DNA from: Actinoplanes cyaneus
GTDB lineage: Bacteria > Actinomycetota > Actinomycetes > Mycobacteriales > Micromonosporaceae
Direction of reading: 5' to 3'
NCBI RefSeq assembly: GCF_016862095.1
Contig: NZ_BOMH01000014.1
Span: 150,962 to 214,961 of the forward strand
DNA length: 64,000 nt
The position numbers and the translations under genes were made by a program. The notes under the pieces are model-generated. The model was not told where the DNA came from, did not search any database, and worked only from the letters and a program-made list of their open reading frames with translations. Numbering within the stretch: the stretch's first letter is position 1; the number at the start of each line of letters is the position of its first letter. Positions 1 through 7,391 of the stretch are shown here, one piece after another.

Positions 1-158
1 CGCCGACGGTCCATGCGCTGCGCTCGTCGACGGCGGCCGTCGAGTGGTTCGCCTGGACCCCGCTGATCCTGCTGACCCTGGCCGTCGGCGTGATTCCCGC
101 CCTGGTCCTCGCCGAGACGGCGCTGCCGCTGACCACCCTGCTGGGAGGCCACCCGTGA
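1..158 (+). CDS. nuoM: NADH-quinone oxidoreductase subunit M, C-terminal fragment
   Basis: This is the last 51 codons of a gene that begins before the window; the reading frame starts at base 3 and the TGA stop is at 156-158. The visible part holds one hydrophobic helix (around WFAWTPLILLTLAVGVIPAL) followed by a short polar tail ending in GGHP. That helix plus the position immediately before nuoN fits the C-terminus of NuoM, a proton-pumping antiporter-like membrane subunit of respiratory complex I. Identity rests mostly on the neighbour, since the conserved core lies outside the window. Confidence 0.75.
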   Translation, partial: PTVHALRSSTAAVEWFAWTPLILLTLAVGVIPALVLAETALPLTTLLGGHP

Positions 159-186
159 GCCTGTTCGTTCTCCCCGGGGGTCACCG

Positions 187-1629
187 GTGAGCCAGTCGAT
201 CGACCACTTCGCGCTGCTCCCGCTCTACGCGGCGGCCGGCACCGCGATCCTCGCGTTCCTCGCCGACCTGTTCGTCGCCAAGCGCGCCGCGACCGTCGCC
301 GTCACCGCGCTCGGCGCCCTGGCGACCGCGGTCCTGGCCCTGGTGGTGGGCCCGGAGGCGGGCACGTTCTGCACGACCGGCGCGTGCTCCTGGGTCGCGA
401 CCTGGCCGGCCGCGGTCACCGCCGCGCTGTTCGCCGCCCTGACCGCCGGTGTCCTGGCCCTCTCGGTTCCCGCGCTGCGCCTGGGCATCGCGCCGGCCGG
501 CGAGTTCTGCTTCCTGCTGGCCTGCTCGATGACCGGCGGCGTCGTCATCGCCTACGCCGGTGACCTGATCACCCTGATCGTCGGCCTGGAGACCCTGACC
601 CTTCCGCTGTACGTCCTGGTCGGCCTCCGCCGATCCGGGCCGGCCGGGCGGGCGGCCGCCGCGTCCGTGACGTTCTTCCTGATCAGCATCGTCTCGACCG
701 CCGTGACCCTGCTGGGCGCCGCGCTGAACTACGCCGCGACGGGCGCCGTCCACCTCGCGCTGCTGCACGCCGCGTCCGGCCCTTTCGCCCCGCTCGCCGG
801 CGTGGGCGTGGCCCTGCTGGTGATCGGCCTGGCCTTCAAGGTCGCCGCGGTCCCGTTGCACGCGTGGGCCCCGGCCACCTACGACGGCGCTCCCCTCCCG
901 ATCGCGGCCTACCTGTCCACGGCCTCCAAGCTGGGCGGTGTCCTGGCCCTCGCCGCTGTCGTCTCCCGCGTGGACGCGCGCGCCGTGACGGCGGTCCTGG
1001 CCGTCCTGACGATGACCATCGGCAACCTGGTCGCGCTGCGCCAGACCCGGATGGTCCGCCTGCTGGCCTGGTCGTCGATCGCGCAGGCCGGTTACGTCCT
1101 GGCGGCGCTGGCGCTCGGGGCCGCGGGTGTCCCGGCCGCCCTGGCGTACGCCGTCCTCTTCATGGTCCTGGAGTTCGTGGCCTTCACCGTCGTGGTGGCC
1201 CTGCGCCGCCCGGGCGCCGACGGTGGCGCCCTGCTCGACCACCGCGGGGCCGGCCGTCGCAGTCCCTGGCTGGGCGCCGCGCTGGTGCTGGCCCTGGCCG
1301 GGCTGGCCGGACTGCCGCCTGGTCTGGCCGGCCTGTTCGCCAAGCTCTCGGTCGTGAACGTCCTGGTCCAGCAGAACTGGTCCTGGCTCGCCGCGGTCGT
1401 GGTCCTGAACGCGGTGATCGCCCTGGCGTACTACGTGCGGGTCGCCGCGTCCCTCTACTCGCTGCCCCCGCGCATCGGCCGCAGCGTCGCCGACCCGGTC
1501 CTGGTGGACGCCGCGCTGCACCCCCGGCTGCCGGTCTCCCGGCCGGTCGCCGCAGCCCTGGCCGTATCGGTGACGGTGGCCGTGATCCTGGGTTTCGCCC
1601 CGCAGCTGCTGTTCGACGCCCTGACCTGA
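187..1629 (+). CDS. nuoN: NADH-quinone oxidoreductase subunit N
   Basis: NuoN is an antiporter-like, proton-translocating membrane subunit of complex I in the cytoplasmic membrane. The 480-residue product is almost entirely hydrophobic helices, as expected for a 14-helix subunit. Family motifs visible are the segment FKVAAVPLHAWAPATYDGAP (about residues 218-237), which carries the functional Lys and His of the discontinuous helix, followed by the loop STASKLGG. The GTG start at 187 follows a GGGGG tract about 8 bases upstream and leaves only 28 bases after nuoM, so the two are co-transcribed. This is the usual last gene of the nuo operon. Confidence 0.93.
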   Translation: MSQSIDHFALLPLYAAAGTAILAFLADLFVAKRAATVAVTALGALATAVLALVVGPEAGTFCTTGACSWVATWPAAVTAALFAALTAGVLALSVPALRLGIAPAGEFCFLLACSMTGGVVIAYAGDLITLIVGLETLTLPLYVLVGLRRSGPAGRAAAASVTFFLISIVSTAVTLLGAALNYAATGAVHLALLHAASGPFAPLAGVGVALLVIGLAFKVAAVPLHAWAPATYDGAPLPIAAYLSTASKLGGVLALAAVVSRVDARAVTAVLAVLTMTIGNLVALRQTRMVRLLAWSSIAQAGYVLAALALGAAGVPAALAYAVLFMVLEFVAFTVVVALRRPGADGGALLDHRGAGRRSPWLGAALVLALAGLAGLPPGLAGLFAKLSVVNVLVQQNWSWLAAVVVLNAVIALAYYVRVAASLYSLPPRIGRSVADPVLVDAALHPRLPVSRPVAAALAVSVTVAVILGFAPQLLFDALT

Positions 1630-1681
1630 TCCGTGGGCGGCGCTGTTCGGGCTTCTCGGCGAGGCCCTGACCGCGGTCTGC

Positions 1682-1984
1682 CTACTTGACGCGGCGGGTG
1701 TTGCGGGCGACCAGCGATTCGTACTCCGCGTGCTTCTCCAGCCACTCGGAGACGAACGGGCACATCGGGACCACCGTCCGCCCCTTCGCCCGGGCGTCGT
1801 CCATCGCGAAGCGCACCAGCGCCGAGCCCACGCCCTGCCGCTCGAAGGCCGGGTCGACCTCGGTGTGCGTGTAGACGACGATCGGCCCGGTCAACTGGTA
1901 GGTGAGCACCCCGGCGAGAGCGCCCCCCTCGTCATGAGCCTCGAATCGGCCCTTCTCCGGAACCTCGGTCACCGCGAACTCCAT
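1682..1984 (-). CDS. Small GNAT-like acetyltransferase (COG2388 type)
   Basis: The 100-residue product has the compact fold of the short GCN5-related N-acetyltransferases (YidJ / human NATD1 type). The acetyl-CoA binding loop is visible as RQGVGSALVRFAMDDA (about residues 49-64), preceded by a beta strand YTHTEVDPAFE and followed by VPMCPFVSEWLEKHAEY, a C-terminal signature of this subgroup. The substrate is unknown. It is convergent with nuoN and lies 21 bases downstream of the MOSC gene on the same strand, so it may end a short minus-strand operon. Confidence 0.85.
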   Translation of the reverse strand: MEFAVTEVPEKGRFEAHDEGGALAGVLTYQLTGPIVVYTHTEVDPAFERQGVGSALVRFAMDDARAKGRTVVPMCPFVSEWLEKHAEYESLVARNTRRVK

Positions 1985-2005
1985 CAGGCCATCAAACCAC
2001 GGAGA

Positions 2006-2662
2006 TCAGGCGAGGCGTTCCGCCACCTCGGCGAGCATCTTCGGCGGCAGTTCGGGTGCTTCGAGGAGCCGGGCCAGCCGGGTGTGGTCGTGCAGGTAGA
2101 TCTCGTACGACTCGGCGAGCGTCAGCCCGTGCGCCGGCCGGTCCACCACCGTGATCCGGTCACCGGGGACCAGCGTGCCGGGCGTGACCACCCGCAGGTA
2201 GGCGCCGGTCCGGTTCACCGCCGCGAAGCGTTTCACCCAGCGCGGCTCGCCCATCCGGTTCTGGAACGTCAGGCACGGGATCCGGCCGAAGGTCACCTGC
2301 AGGACCAGGCCCGAGCCGAACTCCCACTTCTCGCCGATCACGCCGCCGATCAGGTCGAGCCCGGACGTCGTCAGGTTCTCCCCGAACAGTCCCGGCGGCA
2401 GGTCACGGCCCAGCGACGCCGCCCACCACGCGTAGTCCTCCACGGCGTACGCGTAGATCGCCTGGTCGTCGCCCCCGTGATGCCGGGTGTCGCCGATATG
2501 GTCGCCGACCACTCCGCTGTGCAGGCCGGTCGTCTTGGGCCCGGGAGCGCGCACCGTCACCGGCTCCGTCACGGGTTTCTTGATGATCCCCGTGGTCGGC
2601 GCGTCCTTGCCCATGCTGGGCTCCGGCGAACCGACGTTGATCGACTTCGCGATTCCGTTCAT
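2006..2662 (-). CDS. MOSC domain-containing protein (YiiM-like)
   Basis: MOSC domains are molybdenum-cofactor-sulfurase C-terminal modules; YiiM-type stand-alone versions help detoxify N-hydroxylated base analogues through molybdoenzymes in E. coli. The 218-residue product shows the family features in order: GLHSGVVGDH and HHGGDDQAIYAY (about residues 46-75), GLFGENLTTSGL, the conserved cysteine in FGRIPCLTFQNRMG, and the C-terminal helical AESYEIYLHDH. I start at ATG 2660-2662, whose ATGA overlaps the stop of the upstream acetyltransferase gene, rather than at a longer upstream reading that lacks family similarity. Translational coupling with that acetyltransferase is likely. Confidence 0.88.
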   Translation of the reverse strand: MNGIAKSINVGSPEPSMGKDAPTTGIIKKPVTEPVTVRAPGPKTTGLHSGVVGDHIGDTRHHGGDDQAIYAYAVEDYAWWAASLGRDLPPGLFGENLTTSGLDLIGGVIGEKWEFGSGLVLQVTFGRIPCLTFQNRMGEPRWVKRFAAVNRTGAYLRVVTPGTLVPGDRITVVDRPAHGLTLAESYEIYLHDHTRLARLLEAPELPPKMLAEVAERLA

Positions 2663-3480
2663 GAGAATGCCACCATCGCTCGATCCTCCACCGGGCGATA
2701 GCCGAGCCGGTGGTAAAGCGCGTTGCTCGTCGGATTGTTCAGGTCGGTGTAGAGCACGACCTCGTCCGCGCCGTCGTCGAGCGCGGCCCGCGTGGCGGCC
2801 GTCGTCGCGCCGGCGGCATAACCACGGCGGCGCAGAGCGGGCGGCGTCCACACGCGCAGAATCCGGATCATGCCGGCCGAAAGACGCGATCGGACCGCCA
2901 TCGCGACCGGCGCATTCCCATCGATCCAGAGCGTGATGCCGGCATGCGCGAGATGGTCGTCCACGACCGCTGCCACGTCGCCGGTGGGCTCGCCGAGGAA
3001 CGCCTGGAAGTCGCCCATCCAGCCGATCAGCAGCTCGCGGTCGGCCCCGGTGGCGGGCCGTGCCGAGCCCGGCGGGGCCGGATCCGGCCGGGTCAGCGTG
3101 CCGAGACGGTGAAGCCGGGTACGCATCCCCGGCGCGACTTCCCGGTCACCGACGAAGGCGGCGAGATCGCCGTCCACCATGTTGACCCCGGAAACGGCCC
3201 GGCCCGCGAGAGCGGAGACGGCCGCGGGCACCGCTTCCGGCGGCAGCGCGCTGAACAGCACGGGATGCGGGGGAGTGTGCAGAAGAACTCCCGCCACCTC
3301 GCCGCCCGGCGGCCGCCACCAGCCGAAACAGGGGTCCTCCGGCCCGTACGCGTGTGATCCCCGCGACCGCAGGGTGCCGATCAGCGTGAGGAAGAGGGTG
3401 TGCCGGACCGGCGACGATCGAAGAAAGGCGTCCGCGACCGACGCGAACTCCTCCACATCGGACGTGATCTCCCAGGCCAT
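2659..3480 (-). CDS. GNAT family N-acetyltransferase
   Basis: This 273-residue protein has a degenerate N-terminal half and a clear C-terminal GNAT domain. The acetyl-CoA loop is in VWTPPALRRRGYAAGATTAA (about residues 208-227), and the closing motif is LYTDLNNPTSNALYHRLGYR, which is typical of two-part acetyltransferases with an N-terminal GNAT-like pseudo-domain. The substrate cannot be read from sequence. The ATG at 3478-3480 is about 20 bases downstream of the end of the flavin monooxygenase gene, and its stop overlaps the MOSC start, which places all three in one minus-strand run. Confidence 0.87.
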   Translation of the reverse strand: MAWEITSDVEEFASVADAFLRSSPVRHTLFLTLIGTLRSRGSHAYGPEDPCFGWWRPPGGEVAGVLLHTPPHPVLFSALPPEAVPAAVSALAGRAVSGVNMVDGDLAAFVGDREVAPGMRTRLHRLGTLTRPDPAPPGSARPATGADRELLIGWMGDFQAFLGEPTGDVAAVVDDHLAHAGITLWIDGNAPVAMAVRSRLSAGMIRILRVWTPPALRRRGYAAGATTAATRAALDDGADEVVLYTDLNNPTSNALYHRLGYRPVEDRAMVAFS

Positions 3481-3499
3481 TTCGCCATCCTAGGCGGGG

Positions 3500-4507
3500 T
3501 TACATGCCCCACGCCTTCGCAATTCGCGCGAGGCTGTCCCGCCGCGTCTCCGGGTCGTAGACGGTGCCGGCCAGGATCAGCTCGTTCGCCCCGGTCCGCT
3601 CGATCAGGGCGTCCAGCCCCGCGACGACCTCGTCGGCCGTGCCCGCGTACTGCGTTCCCGGCAGCGAGTTCAGCATCTGCAGATCCAGATCGGACAGCTC
3701 CCGCTCGGCGGCGGCCTCCGGCGAGATGATCGGCCCGAGCCGCCCGGTGCGCAGGCTCAGCGCCATGATGCGGCTCGGCCCGGCCAGGAACTGCGCCGCC
3801 TCGGTCGTCTCCGCCGCGATCACCGACGCGCTGACCATCACGTGCGGCTCCGGGAACCGTGCCGACGGCTTGAACCCCGACCGGTACAACTGCAGGGCGC
3901 TGTCCACATCGGAGGCGATCGCGAAGTGGTACGCATAGCAGAACGGCAGGCCCAGGGCGGCCGCGATCTGCGCCCCGTACGTCGACGAGCCCAGAATCCA
4001 GACCTCCGGGAACGTCTCCGGAGCCGGCGTCGCGTGCAACCGCCCCGCTTTCCCGGCCGCCCGCTCGTCGCCCAGCAGCCCCAGCACCGTCTGCAGGTGC
4101 TCGGGGAACTGCTCCACCGTCAGATACGGCGAAACGCCGCGCAGCGCCGCCGCGGTGGCCTGATCCGTTCCCGGCGCGCGCCCGATCCCCAGGTCGATCC
4201 GCTCCGGGTAGAGCGCCTCCAGGAGCGCGAACTGCTCCGCCACGACGAACGGCATGTGGTTGGGCAGCATCACCCCGCCGGACCCCACCTTGATCCGTTT
4301 CGTCTGCGCGGCCACGGCCCCGATCAGCACCGGCGGAGTGGTCGAGGCCACCGCCGGCATGTTGTGGTGCTCGGCGACCCAGAAGCGGGAGAACCCCAGC
4401 TCATCGGCCGTCTTGGCGATCTCGATCGTGCCGCGCAGCGCATCGGCGCTGCCGTGCCCCTCGCGCACGGTGGCCAGATCCAGGACGGAAAGCGGTACAC
4501 GGGTCAT
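3500..4507 (-). CDS. LLM-class (luciferase-like) flavin-dependent monooxygenase
   Basis: The 335-residue product belongs to the bacterial-luciferase-like TIM-barrel monooxygenases that use reduced FMN and oxygen. Family signatures are PLSVLDLATVREGHG at the N-terminus, FWVAEHHNMPAVAST (residues 38-52), GSGGVMLPNHMP and ERIDLGIGRAPGTD, as in E. coli YhbW. The substrate is not known. I chose the ATG at 4505-4507, which overlaps the TetR stop in an ATGA, although an in-frame ATG four codons earlier is possible. The overlap shows an operon with the regulator, which probably controls this enzyme. Confidence 0.9.
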   Translation of the reverse strand: MTRVPLSVLDLATVREGHGSADALRGTIEIAKTADELGFSRFWVAEHHNMPAVASTTPPVLIGAVAAQTKRIKVGSGGVMLPNHMPFVVAEQFALLEALYPERIDLGIGRAPGTDQATAAALRGVSPYLTVEQFPEHLQTVLGLLGDERAAGKAGRLHATPAPETFPEVWILGSSTYGAQIAAALGLPFCYAYHFAIASDVDSALQLYRSGFKPSARFPEPHVMVSASVIAAETTEAAQFLAGPSRIMALSLRTGRLGPIISPEAAAERELSDLDLQMLNSLPGTQYAGTADEVVAGLDALIERTGANELILAGTVYDPETRRDSLARIAKAWGM

Positions 4508-5070
4508 GATGTCGTCCATTCCGGAGATTGCAGAAGGGTGAAGCCCTCGTCGATCAGCCGATGCAGCCCGGCGATGCCGGTGTCCACGTCCCACCGCGGC
4601 AGCACCGTGTTCAGAACGGTCTGCGCGGTGTTGATGAGAAGGTCCAGCTGAAGCTCGGTCGAATCGGCATTGCGTTGCGACGCCCAGGCGCGGACCGCGT
4701 CCCAGAACCGGTCGCACACCTTTCGCGAGCAGGCTGCCAATTCCGGCGAGGCGCGCAGCACGAGCCGCTGCCGGATCATCCGTTCCGCGGCCGCCGTCGT
4801 ATATGCGCGAATCAATTGGTGAAGCGCGGTCCAGAGCGGCTCACCGGCAGGCCGCGCGGCGATCAGCTCGGCCCACAGCAGCGGATCCTCCGGGTCCGGG
4901 TCGAACAGCACGGATTCCTTGCCGGCGAAGTAGTTGAAATAGGTCCGCCGGGAGATCCCCGCCTCGGCCACGATGTCGTCCACCGACACCGCGTCGAACC
5001 CGCGCTCCGCCATCAGGCCGACGGCCGAGTCCCGGATCTGCCGCCATGTCTCGGGGCTGCGTTGTCGCAC
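4504..5070 (-). CDS. TetR family transcriptional regulator
   Basis: The 188-residue protein has an N-terminal helix-turn-helix: MAERGFDAVSVDDIVAEAGI (about residues 18-37) followed by SRRTYFNYFAGKESVLF, the standard TetR recognition-helix region. The rest is a helical ligand-binding and dimerisation domain with no family-specific signature that I recognise. The start codon is GTG at 5068-5070. It is the first gene of a two-gene operon with the flavin monooxygenase and is preceded by a palindrome that overlaps its -35 box, so it most likely represses itself and the monooxygenase and responds to a substrate of that enzyme. Confidence 0.9.
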   Translation of the reverse strand: MRQRSPETWRQIRDSAVGLMAERGFDAVSVDDIVAEAGISRRTYFNYFAGKESVLFDPDPEDPLLWAELIAARPAGEPLWTALHQLIRAYTTAAAERMIRQRLVLRASPELAACSRKVCDRFWDAVRAWASQRNADSTELQLDLLINTAQTVLNTVLPRWDVDTGIAGLHRLIDEGFTLLQSPEWTTS

Positions 5071-5076
5071 CTCTCG

Positions 5077-5104
5077 ACCCTAGCGCGGCGTGCACTGAGT
5101 GCAA
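5077..5104 (-). promoter_or_regulatory. Promoter with palindromic operator for the tetR-monooxygenase operon
   Basis: On the minus strand a -35 box TTGCAC (5104-5099) and a -10 box TAGGGT (5082-5077) are 16 bases apart. The -35 lies inside the palindrome TGCACTGAGTGCA (5091-5103), a typical size for a TetR-family operator. The expected transcript start falls at or within one or two bases of the GTG at 5070, so the message would be leaderless; no Shine-Dalgarno sequence is visible. The site is read by eye and not tested. Confidence 0.6.
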
Positions 5105-5161
5105 GTTAGATGTGCTCCACGCCCCAGGAACGACTTCTCCGGGTCCGAACTCCGCCGGCGA

Positions 5162-5638
5162 TCAGTAGCGACGCCGCTGTCGGCGGATCACCTGAACGCC
5201 CACCGTGACCGCGGTCAGCGCCGCCCCCGGCACCAGCATCCAGGCCGGCCACGGGTAGACCCAATCGTTGACGGTCGCGCGCACCAGCGCGTAGACCACC
5301 AGGTTGACCGCGGCCACCGCGGCCCAGACGGTCCACAGCACCACCATGGCGGTCGGCAGGCGACTCGACTCGCGGCGCGCCTCGGCGGCCCGGCGGGCGT
5401 GGATCTCGGCGGCGCTGACCCCGGGGCGCGGCAGGTCCTGCACGATCACGAGAAGCTCGGCGTAGGTGCGCGCCGCGTACGCCGCGGCCACCCGATCGTC
5501 GTACTCGTGAAGGGAGAGCCGCCCCTCGTCGAGCGCGCCTTTCAGCTGATCGGCGATCTGCTGCCGGTCGGTGTCGGCCGCCCGCAGGGTCTCGAACTGC
5601 TCGGAGCGCCGACCGGGACCGGTGACCTCTTTCGCCAT
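5162..5638 (-). CDS. DUF1707 domain protein with two transmembrane helices
   Basis: The N-terminal part (about residues 20-72) is a DUF1707 domain, recognised by RAADTDRQQIADQLKGALDE followed by GRLSLHEYDDRVAAAYAART. DUF1707 is common in actinobacterial membrane-associated proteins, of unknown function. After a charged linker the C-terminal half has two hydrophobic helices (around VVLWTVWAAVAAVNLVVYAL and WPAWMLVPGAALTAVTVGVQ) and ends in a basic RRQRRRY tail, so the DUF1707 head is probably cytoplasmic. It stands alone between the tetR promoter and the DUF4396 gene. A paralogue with the same architecture lies at 48547-48990. Confidence 0.85.
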   Translation of the reverse strand: MAKEVTGPGRRSEQFETLRAADTDRQQIADQLKGALDEGRLSLHEYDDRVAAAYAARTYAELLVIVQDLPRPGVSAAEIHARRAAEARRESSRLPTAMVVLWTVWAAVAAVNLVVYALVRATVNDWVYPWPAWMLVPGAALTAVTVGVQVIRRQRRRY

Positions 5639-5695
5639 GGCCGAGCTCCCTCGCAGACGCCGGTTCTCGGCGTCAGGCTATCGAAACTTCGCAAC

Positions 5696-6139
5696 TCAGT
5701 GGTGATGGTGCTGATGCACCACGGCGTGTCCCTTTCCGCGGGCGATCATCCACCGGTTCACCGGAACGGTCAGCACGAACGCGATCGCCAGCGACCCGGC
5801 CAGGCTCGCCCAGAACAGCCAGTCGCCCAGCCCGGCGTCCATCGCGCCGGGGATGGCGAGCAGGCCGGCGTTGTCGATCACCTCCATCGACGCGATCGAC
5901 ACGGTGTCGGCGGCCAGCGCGACCCCGATCGCCTGGCGCAGCGGAACCCCGGCGGCGAGCACCGGCCGCATCGTCAACGCGTATCCGAAGAGGAACGCGA
6001 GCGCGACGGAGATCGCGATGGTCGCGGTGTTGTGCCAGCCCAGTGCGGTGCTGATGACCATGCCGAGGACCTCGCCGACGGCGCAGCCGGTCAGGCAGTG
6101 CAGCGTGGCGGAAACGGCGGTGCGAGTCAGCGCATTCAT
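5696..6139 (-). CDS. DUF4396 membrane protein with histidine-rich C-terminus
   Basis: The 147-residue product has four hydrophobic segments and the DUF4396 pattern: a short Cys-containing helix HCLTGCAVGEVLGMVIS near the N-terminus, GYALTMRPVLAAGVP, and DTVSIASMEVIDNAG. The C-terminus HAVVHQHHHH could bind metal ions. The family function is unknown; the His tail together with the CsoR-like operator directly upstream suggests a role in metal handling, which is inference. I start at ATG 6137-6139; a longer reading would place the operator inside the coding region. It is transcribed divergently from htpX. Confidence 0.8.
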   Translation of the reverse strand: MNALTRTAVSATLHCLTGCAVGEVLGMVISTALGWHNTATIAISVALAFLFGYALTMRPVLAAGVPLRQAIGVALAADTVSIASMEVIDNAGLLAIPGAMDAGLGDWLFWASLAGSLAIAFVLTVPVNRWMIARGKGHAVVHQHHHH

Positions 6140-6148
6140 GCGGACAGA

Positions 6149-6165
6149 GTACCCCCGGGGGGTAT
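6149..6165 (-). promoter_or_regulatory. CsoR-like palindromic operator upstream of the DUF4396 gene
   Basis: The sequence TACCCCCGGGGGGTA (6150-6164) is a near-perfect inverted repeat with the TACCCC/GGGGTA arms typical of operators bound by CsoR/CstR-family repressors, which sense copper or persulfide. It lies 10-25 bases before the chosen start codon. A possible -10 element CATATA overlaps its upstream edge (minus strand), so a bound repressor would block transcription. Assignment is by pattern only; no csoR gene is present in this window. Confidence 0.55.
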
Positions 6166-6323
6166 ATGCATCGACAACGTTCCGCGTGTTCCGGGCCACA
6201 CAGCCGGCGTCGGCACCCCGGCTGTCTGCCCAGCGAACTCACAGCGCGCTCCAGGATGAACACGCAGGGTTCTCGCGTTCTCTGGAGTGCGGGTCACGAG
6301 CCCGCATGCTGAAGGAGTCGAAC

Positions 6324-7211
6324 GTGCACAGCCATCACAACGGACTCAAGACGGCCGCCCTCCTCGGGCTGCTCACCGGCCTGATCCTGGCCGTGGGCTA
6401 CTGGCTCGGCGGCAGCACCGGCCTGGTCATCGCGGTGATCTTCTCGCTGGTCACCAACGCGGTCAGCTACTTCTTCTCGGACAAGATCGCGCTGCGGGCG
6501 ATGGGCGCCCAGCCGGTCAGCGAGGCCGAGTTCCCGGCTCTGTACCAGATCGTGCGCGAGCTGGCCCACCAGGCGGGGCAGCCGATGCCACGCCTCTACG
6601 TCTCCCCGTCGACGCAGCCGAACGCGTTCGCGACCGGCCGTGACCCGGAGCACGCGGCGGTCGCCGTCACGGTCGGCATCACGCGCATCCTCGACACGCG
6701 TGAACTGCGCGGCGTCATCGGCCACGAGTTGTCACACGTCTACAACCGGGACATCCTGATCTCCAGCGTGGCGGGCGCGCTCGCCGGGATCATCACGATG
6801 TTCGCCCAGCTGGCGATCTTCCTGCCGTTCGGCGGCTCCGACGACGAGGACGGGCCGAACCCGGCGTCCCTGCTGCTCATGCTGATCCTCGGCCCGCTGG
6901 CCGCGTCGGTCGTCCAGCTGGCGATCAGCCGCAACCGCGAGTTCCAGGCGGACGCGTCCGGCGCGACACTGACCGGCGACCCGCTGGCCCTCGCCAGCGC
7001 GCTGGAGAAGATCCACTACGGCACGCAGCGGGCGCCGTTGCCGGCCGACGGGCAGCTCACCAGTGCGGCGCACTTGATGATCGCCAACCCGTTCCGGAGC
7101 GAAGGGATCGCGGCACTGTTCTCGACCCACCCGCCGATGGCCGAGCGGATCCGCCGCCTCCACGAGCAGGCGTCGCTGACCGGTGGCGCCGCCCGGCCGT
7201 ACCTCCGCTGA
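6324..7211 (+). CDS. htpX: Membrane-bound zinc metalloprotease HtpX
   Basis: HtpX is a membrane M48 peptidase that degrades misfolded membrane proteins. The 295-residue protein has two N-terminal helices (ALLGLLTGLILAVGYWLGG and the next), the zinc-binding HELSH at residues 134-138, the third ligand region NREFQADA, and two more hydrophobic segments between them. The GTG at 6324 is preferred over an ATG six codons upstream because it follows GAAGGAG (6311-6317) at good spacing and gives the usual MHSHHNGLKTA start. It is divergent from the DUF4396 gene and ends in a strong hairpin. Confidence 0.95.
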   Translation: MHSHHNGLKTAALLGLLTGLILAVGYWLGGSTGLVIAVIFSLVTNAVSYFFSDKIALRAMGAQPVSEAEFPALYQIVRELAHQAGQPMPRLYVSPSTQPNAFATGRDPEHAAVAVTVGITRILDTRELRGVIGHELSHVYNRDILISSVAGALAGIITMFAQLAIFLPFGGSDDEDGPNPASLLLMLILGPLAASVVQLAISRNREFQADASGATLTGDPLALASALEKIHYGTQRAPLPADGQLTSAAHLMIANPFRSEGIAALFSTHPPMAERIRRLHEQASLTGGAARPYLR

Positions 7212-7227
7212 TCGCTCTTTCTCATCG

Positions 7228-7255
7228 ACGGCCGCGCCGATCGGCGCGGCCGTCC
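7228..7255 (+). terminator. Hairpin terminator after htpX
   Basis: A perfect inverted repeat, GACGGCCGCGCC / GGCGCGGCCGTC with a GATC loop, begins 16 bases after the htpX stop. There is no T-run, which is common for actinobacterial terminators. Confidence 0.65.
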
Positions 7256-7391
7256 GCCGTGCGGCCGAAGATCACATTCCGATTTCCGGCGTACGCCGTG
7301 AGCCGCACGACACCCGTCCCTTCTCTCAGGTTGGCAGCGTTAGGGTCGAAAGCCGATACGCCCGTTACCGAAGACTCTGGGGGACCTGCTC

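Noticed and set aside
155..190. A GTG-started frame overlapping the nuoM stop as the nuoN start
   Set aside because: It is in another frame and stops after 11 codons; nuoN begins at 187.
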